DNA of 64,000 nt from Flavobacterium noncentrifugens (GCF_900100375.1 NZ_FNEZ01000006.1:62001-126000), one strand, 5' to 3'; shown: positions 37,608-46,214, counted from the first letter of the stretch. The notes: generated by a model from the sequence alone, not told the origin. Numbers and translations are program-made.

Positions 37608-38725
37608 GATTCAAATATTTCTTTAGCGAGTATTTCCGCATTTAAAGCATCGTTCATTGTCGTTTCCAAAACGTCACGCCTTTTTTCGTAATCCATAAAA
37701 GAACGGTTTTTTAGGGCATTTATTTTGTCGATGATTTCATTTTTAGAATTGGCAAATTCGCAGAATTGCGTCACATTTTCATCATCCATAATATTGTCAT
37801 TGATGATGCAAAAACGGCTGTTGTAGAGTGCATTCATCAGTTTTAGTTTGGTTCCAGATTTCTGGAAAGAATAAATCAGGTTGATTTGGGCTTCTCTTAG
37901 CAATTGCTTTAAATGGGCGAAATTTTCAATCGGAACGTAACGAATGTTTGCAAGCTTTCCAATTTTTGATTTGATAAACCTCTCGTTGCTGTTGGACGCG
38001 ATAACCAACTCAAAATCAGTTATTTTTTTAAAAACATCAATCAGCATTAGAACTGCGCGCAGGTTATCTGACATTCTCAAATCGCCATGATAGATCGCAT
38101 ATTTCCCAACGCCTTCCAGCGGCAATACTTTTGTGTTTCCGTGAAAAACCGGAATGTAAACCGACTTTCCAAATTTGCCATTGATGTAATTGTTTTCAAA
38201 TTTTGACAACGCAATCGTTTTATCAAAATGCCGGATAACCGATTCGTATCTGGTAAATTTTAAAGCCTCGGAACGAAACAGCCACTTCTTGAAAATATTG
38301 GTTTCACTTGAAGCAATTCCATTGAAATAATCATGTTCTATATTGTGCAGGCGTAGTATTTTTTGATAATCAGGAAGCAATTTTTCAAACACAAAACGCG
38401 TTGGTTTTAATCCTTCGAAGAAAATGGGTGCAGGAATTTTTTTAATATTCTGAACCAATTTATTACTGTTTCTGCTTTTTACAGAAAACGGCAACTTTGA
38501 AAACAGGTAAAAAGGATTCTTGTCATTCTTGTAATAATGAATTGTTGTTGTGATTTTTACAAGCTCGGGATTGTTTTTAGGAATAACATCTACAAAGCAA
38601 TGAAAATGAATGTCGATGCCAAGCTCGTGAAGTGGTTTTAACTTAAAAAAAACTTCAATAATGCCACCGTAAACCGGCGGAAAAGGATTGTCGAAACTAA
38701 CAATATGAAGGGCTTTTTTCTGCAT
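37598..38725 (-). CDS. glycosyltransferase, GT4-like
   Basis: Probable GT-B fold glycosyltransferase of about 375 residues, starting at ATG 38725 (MQKKALHIVSFDNPFPPVYGG); an ATG 21 bp upstream is possible. The N-terminal PPVYGG resembles the glycine-rich donor-side start of GT4 enzymes. The middle holds RLHNIEHDYF, ALSKFENNYI and KYAIYHGDLRMSDN, matching the strands around the interdomain cleft. The C-terminus has REAQINLIYSFQKSGTKLKL and LMNALYNSRF in place of the usual E-x7-E motif. It likely adds a sugar to a surface polysaccharide. It overlaps the downstream oxygenase gene and is divergent from the GT2 gene at 38799. Confidence 0.75.
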   Translation of the reverse strand: MQKKALHIVSFDNPFPPVYGGIIEVFFKLKPLHELGIDIHFHCFVDVIPKNNPELVKITTTIHYYKNDKNPFYLFSKLPFSVKSRNSNKLVQNIKKIPAPIFFEGLKPTRFVFEKLLPDYQKILRLHNIEHDYFNGIASSETNIFKKWLFRSEALKFTRYESVIRHFDKTIALSKFENNYINGKFGKSVYIPVFHGNTKVLPLEGVGKYAIYHGDLRMSDNLRAVLMLIDVFKKITDFELVIASNSNERFIKSKIGKLANIRYVPIENFAHLKQLLREAQINLIYSFQKSGTKLKLMNALYNSRFCIINDNIMDDENVTQFCEFANSKNEIIDKINALKNRSFMDYEKRRDVLETTMNDALNAEILAKEIFESWN

Positions 38726-38798
38726 ATAACAACACAAAAATAGCATTTAAAAATGAAGTAAATACAAGTTTTGAGTATATTTGGTTTAAAAACCAGCG

Positions 38799-39725
38799 AT
38801 GCCATTTTTTTCAGTTATTATTCCGCTTTATAACAAAGCGCATTTTATTGCAAATACCCTGAAAAGCGTTCTGGCGCAAAGCTTCCCCGATTTTGAAGTG
38901 CTTGTCATCAATGATGGTTCGACTGACAATAGTTCAGAAATCGTAAGAGGTTTTCACGATCAACGGATTCGATATTTCAACCAGGAAAACAAAGGCGTTT
39001 CAGCGGCAAGAAACCTTGGGATAGAAAATGCTTCGGCGAACTATGTTTGCTTTATCGATGCTGACGACATTTGGCATGCAGATTTTCTGGAAACCATCCA
39101 TCACTTCATCCAAAAATTCCCGGAACAAAAAGTCTTTGCTTCTGCCATTGAAATAGAAACCGCTAAAAAAGTATTTAAACCCGAATATTCGATTCCGAAA
39201 GATAAAGATTTTGCAATTGTGGATTATTTTGAAGGCAGCGTGAAAGAATCGGCAATATGCACTTCGTCAGTCGTGATTTCAAAAAGTGTTTTTGACAAAT
39301 CAGGTGTTTTTGATAAAGACCTGAGGGTTTTGGAAGATATCGATTTGTGGATCAGGATTGGCTTGGACTTTAAAGTTTTTTTCGTCTGGAAAGTATTGGC
39401 ACGTTACGTTTATGACGAAAAAAGTTTGTCGCGAAACGATTCGAATTATTTTCAGAAAGGAATTTATGGCCGATATGCTTTAGAAGAAACGCAAAATGCC
39501 GGCTTGAAAAAATTTCTTGACCTGAATCGGTTTTCTTCAGCAATTAAAAGCAAACTCATCGGCGATAAGCCTGCATTTGAGAATTATTATAAATCCATTG
39601 ACCTGCAAAATTTAAATGCTAAGAAAAGATTATTGCTTCGGCTTCCTGCGTTTTCGCTTCGGCTGCTCGTATATCTGAAAACTTTTCTGGCGAATGTCGG
39701 TTTAGGAAATTCGGTCTTTAAATGA
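38799..39725 (+). CDS. glycosyltransferase family 2
   Basis: A 308-residue GT-A fold enzyme that uses an NDP-sugar. Visible: FFSVIIPLYNKAHFIANTLK at the N-terminus, EVLVINDGSTDNS at 33-45, GVSAARNLGIENA at 67-79, and the DxD-type metal site FIDADDIW with D88 and D90. LRVLEDIDLWIRIGL near 180-194 matches the acceptor-side ED motif. The C-terminal third is less conserved and basic. No membrane helix long enough for an integral enzyme. Acceptor unknown, presumably LPS or capsule. Its last 24 bp overlap the convergent cupin gene. Confidence 0.88.
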   Translation: MPFFSVIIPLYNKAHFIANTLKSVLAQSFPDFEVLVINDGSTDNSSEIVRGFHDQRIRYFNQENKGVSAARNLGIENASANYVCFIDADDIWHADFLETIHHFIQKFPEQKVFASAIEIETAKKVFKPEYSIPKDKDFAIVDYFEGSVKESAICTSSVVISKSVFDKSGVFDKDLRVLEDIDLWIRIGLDFKVFFVWKVLARYVYDEKSLSRNDSNYFQKGIYGRYALEETQNAGLKKFLDLNRFSSAIKSKLIGDKPAFENYYKSIDLQNLNAKKRLLLRLPAFSLRLLVYLKTFLANVGLGNSVFK

Positions 39726-40118
39726 TGTGAATTCGTCGAAATCCCGAATGTAATCCGATTCGTCATAAACTTCAGAGGCCAACACAAGGCAAACCGCACC
39801 TGAAGAAAAATTGCGTATTTCGCGCCAGTTTCCGGGTGCAATCAATAAGCCGAAATTGGGTTTGTTCAGCAAAAAAACCATTTCATCAGTTCCATCTTTT
39901 AAAACCACTTCAAAGCTTCCGCTGAGCGCAACGAGGAATTTTTGCTGCGCTTTGTGTGCGTGCCCGTACCTTTCGGCGTTGCTTGGCACGTCGTACAAAT
40001 AATACACGCGGCGAATTTCAAACGGAATTGTATTCCCTTCAATAACCGACAGATTTCCCTGGCGGTTGTGAATTTTCGGAATCTGGATCAGTTCAATATC
40101 CTGTAATGACTGCTTCAT
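39702..40118 (-). CDS. cupin protein of the QdtA/FdtA family
   Basis: A 138-residue single-domain cupin like the sugar 3,4-ketoisomerases QdtA/FdtA, which convert dTDP-4-keto-6-deoxyglucose on the way to dideoxy-amino sugars such as Fuc3N or Qui3N. Typical sequence: IPKIHNRQGNLSVIEG, IPFEIRRVYYLYDVPSNAER, YGHAHKAQQKFLVALSGSFE with the catalytic His pair, and APGNWREIRNFSSGAVCLVL. Length fits. It overlaps the next upstream gene (stop-start ATGA at 40115-40118), so the two are co-transcribed. It suggests that the surface glycan here contains a 3-amino-3,6-dideoxyhexose, though the aminotransferase partner is not in the window. Confidence 0.85.
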   Translation of the reverse strand: MKQSLQDIELIQIPKIHNRQGNLSVIEGNTIPFEIRRVYYLYDVPSNAERYGHAHKAQQKFLVALSGSFEVVLKDGTDEMVFLLNKPNFGLLIAPGNWREIRNFSSGAVCLVLASEVYDESDYIRDFDEFTSFKDRIS

Positions 40119-40945
40119 TTGATTGTTGTTTTGTGTAATTCCTTGTATTTTTTTATTCCCAAAATCCCGGCTTTCATTTTTTTCAAAATTTCACTTTTAG
40201 AAATGAACTGGTGCCTGTATAAAAAAAACAAATATTTCGGCAGCCAAAAATAAGCAAGCATTCCGTATAATTTGTATGATAACGCCGCCCTTGCAAAAAT
40301 TAATTTGTCACTTCCCTGCGCTTCGCCTGACGACAGTAAAGCATGCGAAACAACAACAACCGGAAAATAACCTGCTTTTATTTTATGCTGCAAAACGGTT
40401 CGCATGAACAACAATTCTTCGGCTGTTTCAAAATATGAACCAAGACCGAATTGTTCGTTGAAACTAATTTTAGCATTTTTTATGTCTTCGGTTTTAACGG
40501 CAATTTCAATTGAGCAAACGTTCCAGATACTTTTAAAATTGTGTGAATAATGCATTGTTGCGGCATTTTGTGGATGATCCAAACCAATGCGTTGGTGATT
40601 AAATGTAATTACAGATGAGTCAAATGCGTTAAAAGCATCAATAATCTGTTTGTCAAAATCTTTTGCATAAATGACGTCATCATCAGCGAAAAGCCCGATT
40701 TTTTTACTGGCATTCTGAATGGCAATATTCCGGCTTTTGGACAGGCCTTTTTCAAATGAATTGATGATCCTGACCGACGGAAAATCGGAAACCATTATTT
40801 TATCTTTAGAAGTCTGGTTGATAATGAGTATCGAAAATTCTGAAAAGTGGCCAAAAGGAAACATCGGAATCAGGAAATCTAATGTATTTCTGTTGGTTGT
40901 AGAAATCAAAATTTCTAAATCCTGATCGGTATAATTGCTGGCCAA
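40115..40945 (-). CDS. glycosyltransferase family 2-like, probable TTG start
   Basis: About 276 residues. The open frame runs upstream to 41407, but that part is antisense to the next gene and reads as nonsense. The true start is probably TTG at 40945 (MASNYTDQDLEILISTTNRN): a -7 box TATATTTG lies 17 bp before it, and no ATG or GTG is available there. GT-A features: EILISTTNRNTLDFL, FSILIINQTSKDK, GLSKSRNIAIQNA and ADDDVIYA at 87-94 (metal-binding DxD type). A FETAEELLFMRTVL stretch matches the acceptor-side ED motif. It overlaps the cupin gene by 4 bp and likely works in the same glycan pathway. Confidence 0.78.
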   Translation of the reverse strand: MASNYTDQDLEILISTTNRNTLDFLIPMFPFGHFSEFSILIINQTSKDKIMVSDFPSVRIINSFEKGLSKSRNIAIQNASKKIGLFADDDVIYAKDFDKQIIDAFNAFDSSVITFNHQRIGLDHPQNAATMHYSHNFKSIWNVCSIEIAVKTEDIKNAKISFNEQFGLGSYFETAEELLFMRTVLQHKIKAGYFPVVVVSHALLSSGEAQGSDKLIFARAALSYKLYGMLAYFWLPKYLFFLYRHQFISKSEILKKMKAGILGIKKYKELHKTTIK

Positions 40946-40961
40946 TTTATTTATATTTACA

Positions 40962-40969
40962 CAAATATA
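40962..40969 (-). promoter_or_regulatory. -7 element for the GT2-cupin pair
   Basis: TATATTTG on the minus strand, exact to TAnnTTTG, inside the 40 bp gap between two divergent glycosyltransferase genes. It fixes the start of the minus-strand gene to about 40945. Confidence 0.5.
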
Positions 40970-40985
40970 AATATTTATTCTATTA

Positions 40986-42125
40986 ATGAAAATACTTTTG
41001 ATTGGAGAATACAGCCGGCTGCACAATTCCCTGAAAGAAGGCTTGATGGCTTTGGGGCATGAAGTCAAAATTGTGGGAACAGGCGATGCTTTTAAAGATT
41101 TTCCAGTCGATTTTTCGATTGCGCCGAAATTTTCCGGTTCCAATGGCTTAAGCCGATTTTTGAATAAAATATTTTTCAGGCTTTTTAAAACCGATCTGGA
41201 GGATTTGGAAAAAGGCTGGTATTTTTCAAAGCTTTTGCCTATTTTAAAAGGATATGATGTGGTGCAGCTGATCAATTCGAATGCAATCGAAACGCTTCCG
41301 TTGTGGCAAATCAAAATGTACAGAAAATTGTTCGACCAAAACGGTAAAAAATTCCTGCTGGTTTGTGGTGAAGAACATCCGATCATTGAAGAACTTCTGA
41401 AAAACAAAATGAAGTATTCAATCCTGTCGCCTTATTTTGAAAATCCGAAACTTAAAAATGGGTATACTTATACGTTAAAATATACGACCGCCCTTTATAA
41501 AAAACTGTATGATTTCGTAGCGTCAGAAGTTAACGGCATTATTACTTCAGATTTGGATTATAAAATTCCGATGGATTTGCAACACATCAAAAACACATTC
41601 ATCCCAAATCCGATTAATACAGATAAAATAGCATTCGTCCAGAATCCGGTTTCGGATAAAATCTTCATTTTTCACGGCGTGAACCGATTGAGTTCGATAA
41701 AAAAAGGAAACGCCTATTTTGAAGAAGCACTTAAAATCATCAAGGAAAAATATCCTGAAAAAGTAGAAATCCTTCAGGTAGAAAGCGTTCCTTATGATGA
41801 CTACATCAAATTATACAATAAAGCCCACATTCTTTTAGACCAGGTTTTTGGATACGATCAGGGTTACAATGCGCTTGAAGCGATGGCAAGCGGGAAAGTG
41901 GTTTTTACGGGCGCAGAATCGGAATTTACAGCACATTATGATCTCAACAAAACTGTAAATGTAAATGCCGTTCCTGATGCTTTAAAGATTGCACAGGATT
42001 TGTCTTATCTGATAGAAAATCCGTTGGAAATTACCGAAATTGGAGAAAGAGCGCGTGAATTCATAATAAAAGAGCATGAATATAAAATGATCGCCGGACG
42101 TTATCTTGATGTATGGAGCAAATAA
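40986..42125 (+). CDS. glycosyltransferase, GT4/GT1-like
   Basis: A 379-residue GT-B fold enzyme. The N-terminus MKILLIGEYSRLHNSLKEGL is typical of GT4 first strands, with the loop around Ser/Lys binding the donor. In the C-terminal domain, KIFIFHGVNRLSSIKKGNAY (donor binding), EILQVESVPYDDYIKLYNKA, HILLDQVFGYDQGYNALEAM with the E-x-M/G end, and SGKVVFTGAESEF follow the GT4 plan. No membrane helix. It should add a sugar to a surface glycan. It is divergent from the GT2-cupin pair by 40 bp and ends in a strong bidirectional terminator. Confidence 0.85.
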   Translation: MKILLIGEYSRLHNSLKEGLMALGHEVKIVGTGDAFKDFPVDFSIAPKFSGSNGLSRFLNKIFFRLFKTDLEDLEKGWYFSKLLPILKGYDVVQLINSNAIETLPLWQIKMYRKLFDQNGKKFLLVCGEEHPIIEELLKNKMKYSILSPYFENPKLKNGYTYTLKYTTALYKKLYDFVASEVNGIITSDLDYKIPMDLQHIKNTFIPNPINTDKIAFVQNPVSDKIFIFHGVNRLSSIKKGNAYFEEALKIIKEKYPEKVEILQVESVPYDDYIKLYNKAHILLDQVFGYDQGYNALEAMASGKVVFTGAESEFTAHYDLNKTVNVNAVPDALKIAQDLSYLIENPLEITEIGERAREFIIKEHEYKMIAGRYLDVWSK

Positions 42126-42161
42126 AAATCCGCAATCGTAAAGAACAATTGCGGATTTTTA
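42124..42161. terminator. bidirectional terminator
   Basis: AAAATCCGCAAT and AATTGCGGATTTTT are complementary around a 10-base loop, between converging genes. Confidence 0.85.
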
Positions 42162-42176
42162 TGTGATCGGCATTAC

Positions 42177-42569
42177 TTAATTCGATGCCACATCTCTTTT
42201 TGGCCTGCTGCTGTAATCTGCTGGATATTTTGCTTTGTGTTCTGCAAGCATTTCATAAGGTTCTTCGCCGGTGTAGCCTTCAATCATGACATACTGGCCA
42301 TTTTTTATCGAATAACCTCTTGTAGATGGCTCTAATTTTTCTGATTCAACCCATTCCCCATTTTCTTGGTAAAGGTACATGGCGACTTTGGTGTCAAAGT
42401 ATGCCTGAAGGTTTGGATAATAGTAATATCTGACATCGACAAAAGATGAATTTTCAGTTTTTTCTGATTTTTTTGCCTGGATGTTTACAGCGTCCAATTC
42501 TACTTGTGCCTGAGAATAATTAAAGGAAAACACCAGTAATCCTAAAATAAGTTTAGTAATATTTTTCAT
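42177..42569 (-). CDS. secreted hypothetical protein
   Basis: A 130-residue exported protein. Residues 1-21 are a signal peptide (KNITKLILGLLVFSFNYSQA). The mature part is polar and rich in Tyr (VDVRYYYYPNLQAYF) and ends basic. No Cys lipobox and no membrane segment beyond the signal. I do not recognise a family. It is monocistronic, between two other envelope-related genes, and shares the terminator at 42124-42161. Confidence 0.7.
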   Translation of the reverse strand: MKNITKLILGLLVFSFNYSQAQVELDAVNIQAKKSEKTENSSFVDVRYYYYPNLQAYFDTKVAMYLYQENGEWVESEKLEPSTRGYSIKNGQYVMIEGYTGEEPYEMLAEHKAKYPADYSSRPKRDVASN

Positions 42570-42680
42570 AGCTTTTTCTTTTAGATATTAAATGCAATTT
42601 TAATATTGTAAAGATACTTTAGCTATCTGATGAGTGTGTTATACGATTTTTACTAAACGTTATACCATTCGTTTTTGCGG

Positions 42681-44537
42681 CTATTGGTACGGAACCAAAG
42701 TTGGTTTTGCAAGTTCAAAGTTCTGAAAATCAAAGTCGGACGTTTTATAGGCATTCGTTTTCAATATGCTGTTGCCAACACCCGGAATACTTGGATAATA
42801 GGAAAACGAGATCTGGAACGAACTGAAAACCAGGTAATCATTACTAATGATAATTCCGGCACCAATTTGCGAATATACGCGGCTGCTCCTAAGTCCATTT
42901 TGTGCATCGCCGAGCATTCCCATCGTATAACTTAAATATGGATTGAGTCGAAAACCCCAGAAATTCCAAGGTGAATAAGCCTGTGTTTGAAAATTGACCA
43001 GTAACTTTTTAGTACCGAACAGGTTGTTGCTGTTGAAACCCTGGATCCCGTAAGCATCATTTAAAGTCAACCTGTCGGCATCCGATTGCAACCTTGAATT
43101 TCCGATGATGAGTTCGGGTTTGATAAACTGCCGGAATTTCCATCTTCCGCGCTCCAGCAAATTTGTAAAATACACCAGATTGTATGCGATCGCACTTTGT
43201 TCAAAATCGCGTTGCCTGTAAAAGCTTCCGTATTCGATATTCGTGCTCAGGTATCCGAATTTGAAATATTTTCCTATGGCAAACCTGCCTCCAAAATACA
43301 ATCGGTGCGTTCCGTTTTTGCTTTGATGCCCGGCTGTAAGTCCGTAGACAATTCCCGTCGGTACATCTTCAACAACCTGATAATTGAGCAAATATTTATC
43401 CTGGACGAACTGCCTTGAAGAAATCCCGATCCCGATCAGGTACAATTTTTCATCCGAAAAAATCCTGAGACTGTCTTTAACAATTGATGGCCCTTGCAGA
43501 TAATCTACATTAAAAAAGCGTGCCGTTGTAATGAGGTTTGTAGTTCGGCTTTTTTCTGAAGTTCCTTTAAAGATCTGGTATGCATGTCCGGCCCAGAAAT
43601 CATAAGAATTGAATTTATAGATTTGGTAGGTTTCCACCTTATTTAAGTCGATTTCAATCGCACGGTTGAATTGGTTTTCGACATGGATTCCGGCTGCCCA
43701 ACGCGTTAATGCCGAAAAGAACGGCCTCTCTACATCTGCAAATTTCCTGATATTGCCGTCAAGGTCTTCCTGGTAACTTACCGAAGTTTTGATGTAAGTA
43801 TTGAGGATGTTTGGAACAACATAGAGCGTACTGAATGCATCTTCATTTGATCCGAGGCTTTTCTTATATGTATTTTCAAATTGATGGCCGGTTCCGAGAA
43901 AATTGCGTTCATTGAGTTTAAAGGACATCCTGGAACCGCTGGCAGAAAAATCGGGAATGGTGCTCCAGGCGTCGAGTACGCGCACGTAAACATCTACCGA
44001 ATCCTGGCCTTTGATGGGCTCGCTAGTAATCACAACACTTCGTACATACCGTTGCGAACGGATGAGACGCTCGGATTCTTTTACGAGCAAGGAGTCCAAA
44101 GGCCTGTTTTTCTTTAATAAAAGTAAGTTTCGGATGGCAAGGTTGCTGGTTTTATTGTGCAGCATATTTCCTGTGCGGTCCAGCCAGCGCGTAGGTTTTT
44201 TGGTCGAATCAATTTCAGAATATCCGAATGGATCGAGTGTGGTAATCAAAATTTTGCGGATAATTTTACCCTCAGAATCAAGCAAAGGTTTTTTCTTGAT
44301 TTTCTGAAAGGAATTTTTTTTGATTTTTTGCTTTGCCGTGACAGGCCTGAATATCAGTTTGTGAAGAAAACGTGTAAAGCCTCTTTTGCGGGAGTAATTT
44401 TCGATGTTGCGGTACATCTCAAGAGAATCCTTTTTTTGGGCATCGGTTTGCCTTTTTCCTTTATTTTCCTGTGCAAAAGAAAGCTGATAACAGCACATTA
44501 TCAGCATCAGAAAAAGAAGTTTTAACTTAGGGATCAT
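42681..44537 (-). CDS. outer-membrane protein with POTRA-like domain and BamA-like barrel
   Basis: A 618-residue exported protein. Residues 1-22 are a signal peptide. A Lys-rich linker (AKQKIKKNSFQKIKKKPLLD) leads to a POTRA-like unit at about 90-195 (IIRKILITTLDPFGYSEI, RYVRSVVITSEPIKGQDSVD), then a barrel of about 400 residues (FLGTGHQFENTYKKSLGSNE, YLSYTMGMLGDAQNGLRSSR) in the manner of the Omp85/surface-antigen family. The last residues LAKPTLVPYQ are not a classical Phe-ended strand, so its family place is less sure. Such proteins insert or transport other proteins or lipids in the outer membrane. Monocistronic. Confidence 0.72.
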   Translation of the reverse strand: MIPKLKLLFLMLIMCCYQLSFAQENKGKRQTDAQKKDSLEMYRNIENYSRKRGFTRFLHKLIFRPVTAKQKIKKNSFQKIKKKPLLDSEGKIIRKILITTLDPFGYSEIDSTKKPTRWLDRTGNMLHNKTSNLAIRNLLLLKKNRPLDSLLVKESERLIRSQRYVRSVVITSEPIKGQDSVDVYVRVLDAWSTIPDFSASGSRMSFKLNERNFLGTGHQFENTYKKSLGSNEDAFSTLYVVPNILNTYIKTSVSYQEDLDGNIRKFADVERPFFSALTRWAAGIHVENQFNRAIEIDLNKVETYQIYKFNSYDFWAGHAYQIFKGTSEKSRTTNLITTARFFNVDYLQGPSIVKDSLRIFSDEKLYLIGIGISSRQFVQDKYLLNYQVVEDVPTGIVYGLTAGHQSKNGTHRLYFGGRFAIGKYFKFGYLSTNIEYGSFYRQRDFEQSAIAYNLVYFTNLLERGRWKFRQFIKPELIIGNSRLQSDADRLTLNDAYGIQGFNSNNLFGTKKLLVNFQTQAYSPWNFWGFRLNPYLSYTMGMLGDAQNGLRSSRVYSQIGAGIIISNDYLVFSSFQISFSYYPSIPGVGNSILKTNAYKTSDFDFQNFELAKPTLVPYQ

Positions 44538-44634
44538 TTACAGTATTGGTTTCTGAATCTTAAATGCAGCATTCAAAAATAGGTTTAATATACTGAAAAT
44601 TTTCGTTCAGCGTAAAGTTATGGCATTCAAAAAA

Positions 44635-45069
44635 TTATTTGATTTTTAATTTGCTGAGCCCTTTTTGCAGCATCGATATTCCATCTTCCTTGATATTTCC
44701 AAGATTGACATTTTCAAGGGTGTCTGGCGCTTTCATCAAAAGGCTTGAAAATCCGGTTTGCAAAGCTGTTCCGGCAATTTTAGATACAATTCCTCCAGTT
44801 GGGCCAACAATAAATCTTTTAGTAAGAAAACCTGTTGCGATTCCTAAAGCACCTTTAACCAATTTGCCTTTAAGGCTTGGAGAAGTCAGTGCAGACTGGA
44901 AGCTTTCCTTTAAATCGTGGATTTTATCTTTTACGATATTCGCCGGATTGAGTTCCTGCTTTGTAAATTCAAAATGCTCTTTTAAAAGGTACATTTCAGA
45001 TTTTTGCTGGTTTTCAAGAAACGCAATGGCTTCGTTCAGCGATTTGTTGTCTTTTACTGTTGTGATCAT
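44635..45069 (-). CDS. hypothetical envelope-operon protein
   Basis: A 144-residue protein, third gene of the YtxH/holin-like operon. Residues 1-75 are helical and charged (NEAIAFLENQQKSEMYLLKE), then a hydrophobic and glycine-rich part (KGKLVKGALGIATGFLTKRF, GGIVSKIAGTALQTGFSSLL) may associate with the membrane. No signal peptide. Families of this type are conserved in Flavobacteriales but I know no function. It overlaps the holin-like gene by 4 bp (ATGA at 45066-45069), so translation is coupled. Confidence 0.7.
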   Translation of the reverse strand: MITTVKDNKSLNEAIAFLENQQKSEMYLLKEHFEFTKQELNPANIVKDKIHDLKESFQSALTSPSLKGKLVKGALGIATGFLTKRFIVGPTGGIVSKIAGTALQTGFSSLLMKAPDTLENVNLGNIKEDGISMLQKGLSKLKIK

Positions 45070-45419
45070 CTTTTCTTTTCTTTAAAAATTTGACGTACGA
45101 TGTAGTCGTTTAAAGTGTCATCGAGCCATCTTTTCCTGAAAATGATCATGATGATTCCAACGACTGCGTAAATTCCGGCCACGGCAAAAAAACCGTAATA
45201 TACTTTTCCGAGAACTTCACCAAGGTAAAAACACAACCCAAGTGTTACCAATAGGAAAAATAAAGCAATAATGGTGATGATAACGACACGCGAGATTAAT
45301 GAAGAAAATACATCGGTTCCTTTATCTATCGCTTTTAGTTTATAAAGCTCCAGACTTGTTTTCGCGTATTGCTCAATTTTCTCAACGAGCATCTCTACTA
45401 TTATTACTTTATCTTTCAT
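45066..45419 (-). CDS. holin-like/YqjE-type small membrane protein
   Basis: A 117-residue inner-membrane protein with two long hydrophobic segments at about 44-66 (VVIITIIALFFLLVTLGLCF) and 73-93 (YYGFFAVAGIYAVVGIIMII), flanked by charged ends. This is the plan of the phage-holin superfamily III / YqjE-like proteins that accompany YtxH genes in many bacteria. Despite the family name, nothing around it is phage-derived. It overlaps the next gene (44635-45069) and follows the YtxH gene by 23 bp. Confidence 0.75.
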   Translation of the reverse strand: MKDKVIIVEMLVEKIEQYAKTSLELYKLKAIDKGTDVFSSLISRVVIITIIALFFLLVTLGLCFYLGEVLGKVYYGFFAVAGIYAVVGIIMIIFRKRWLDDTLNDYIVRQIFKEKKR

Positions 45420-45442
45420 ATTATTGGATTTTAATATTTAGA

Positions 45443-45715
45443 TTATTTCGCTTTAGCGTTGTTTGCTGCATCTTCTGCATATTCGTAAGCGTCTTCAACA
45501 TGTGCCTGGCCGTTTCTTTTTACTTGCTCCAATTTTGAAGTCAGGTTGTCGATCACGCCGTTGTATTTGCTTTTCAAGTCATCAATTTGGCCTTTGCTTT
45601 TGTCTTTGATTTTTTTGCGTGTTTCAGAACCTTTGTCTGGTGCAAATAAAATTCCTAAAATGGCTCCCGTTGCCAATCCTGCCAATGCTCCTAATGCTAC
45701 TTTACCTGTGCTCAT
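45443..45715 (-). CDS. YtxH domain protein
   Basis: A 90-residue protein of the YtxH family (general-stress related in Gram-positives). Residues 7-27 form one Gly/Ala-rich membrane helix (LGALAGLATGAILGILFAP) followed by the family motif APDKGSETRKKIKDK, then a long amphipathic helix (IDDLKSKYNGVIDNLTSKLE). It is the first gene of a three-gene operon (45715 to 44635) with a promoter at 45787-45815. Envelope stress function is inferred from the family. Confidence 0.85.
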   Translation of the reverse strand: MSTGKVALGALAGLATGAILGILFAPDKGSETRKKIKDKSKGQIDDLKSKYNGVIDNLTSKLEQVKRNGQAHVEDAYEYAEDAANNAKAK

Positions 45716-45786
45716 GATTTCAATTTTTATAGATTATTAATTGTTTTATTTCTTTTTTATAGCAATTTTTATGTAGAATTTTGTTC

Positions 45787-45815
45787 CAAATCTACTGTAC
45801 AAAGATGCACCGCAA
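45787..45815 (-). promoter_or_regulatory. Bacteroidota-type promoter for the ytxH operon
   Basis: TTG (45815-45813), 18 bp spacer, TAGATTTG (45794-45787), exact to TAnnTTTG, on the minus strand. The leader is about 65-70 nt. Confidence 0.65.
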
Positions 45816-45904
45816 ATCGCTGAAATGCCTTATAGAACTTTTCCTTAAAATTATAATATTTACATATTTGGCAATGTTTATAAGGCTTTAGCAAATTTTA
45901 ACAG

Positions 45905-45937
45905 ATAAAAAAAGCGCCCCAAATAAGGAACGCTTAA
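45905..45937 (-). terminator. terminator of the Mla/45969 transcript
   Basis: On the minus strand TAAGCGTTCC, a short loop, then GGGGCGCTTTTTTT: an imperfect stem with a clear U tract. Confidence 0.7.
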
Positions 45938-45968
45938 ATCTTAAATTGTTGGTTTGTAAAAGATTAGA

Positions 45969-46214
45969 TTACAAATGATGGTTCTGGTTTCCACGGTTGG
46001 CATTTTGCAATTGATGCTCAGCTACATAATTTCGGAAAAGCGTCAACAACGTTTCATAATACTTAGTCAACACCTGCACATTCACTTCCGGATTGTTATC
46101 AACGGGAATCGTAACCGGCATTTCGTTCAGGTATTTCGAAAGTTCCGGATAATTTTCCTGGATGACCATCGTAACCTTCATGATTTTTTCGTTGATTTCT
46201 TTGTCTGCATCCAT
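45969..46214 (-). CDS. small hypothetical protein downstream of the Mla genes
   Basis: About 81 residues from ATG 46214 (MDADKEINEKIMKVTMVIQE); an ATG four codons earlier is possible. It is helical and acidic, with a Pro-containing middle (MPVTIPVDNNPEVNVQVLTK) and a polar tail (NANRGNQNHHL). No signal peptide or membrane helix. I know similar small proteins from Flavobacteriales but no function. It follows the mlaD-like gene by about 50 bp on the same strand and precedes the terminator, so it is probably the last gene of that operon. Confidence 0.68.
   Translation of the reverse strand: MDADKEINEKIMKVTMVIQENYPELSKYLNEMPVTIPVDNNPEVNVQVLTKYYETLLTLFRNYVAEHQLQNANRGNQNHHL

Larger units (their letters stand above)
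45716..45968. other. intergenic region between ytxH operon and the 45969 gene
   Basis: It holds the ytxH promoter (45787-45815), an inverted repeat GCCTTATA/TATAAGGC at about 45828-45888, and the terminator at 45905-45937. No further gene is seen. Confidence 0.5.

Noticed and set aside
40946-41407. N-terminal extension of the minus-strand glycosyltransferase frame
   Set aside because: Antisense to the gene at 40986-42125, Ser/Phe-rich nonsense; the promoter box lies inside it.
44639-45085. 148-codon plus-strand frame
   Set aside because: Overlaps the whole minus-strand gene at 44635-45069, which is coupled to the holin-like gene by an ATGA overlap and has better composition.
45066-45419. 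Holin-like gene as evidence of a prophage
   Set aside because: It lies in a YtxH stress-type operon; no other phage genes are near.
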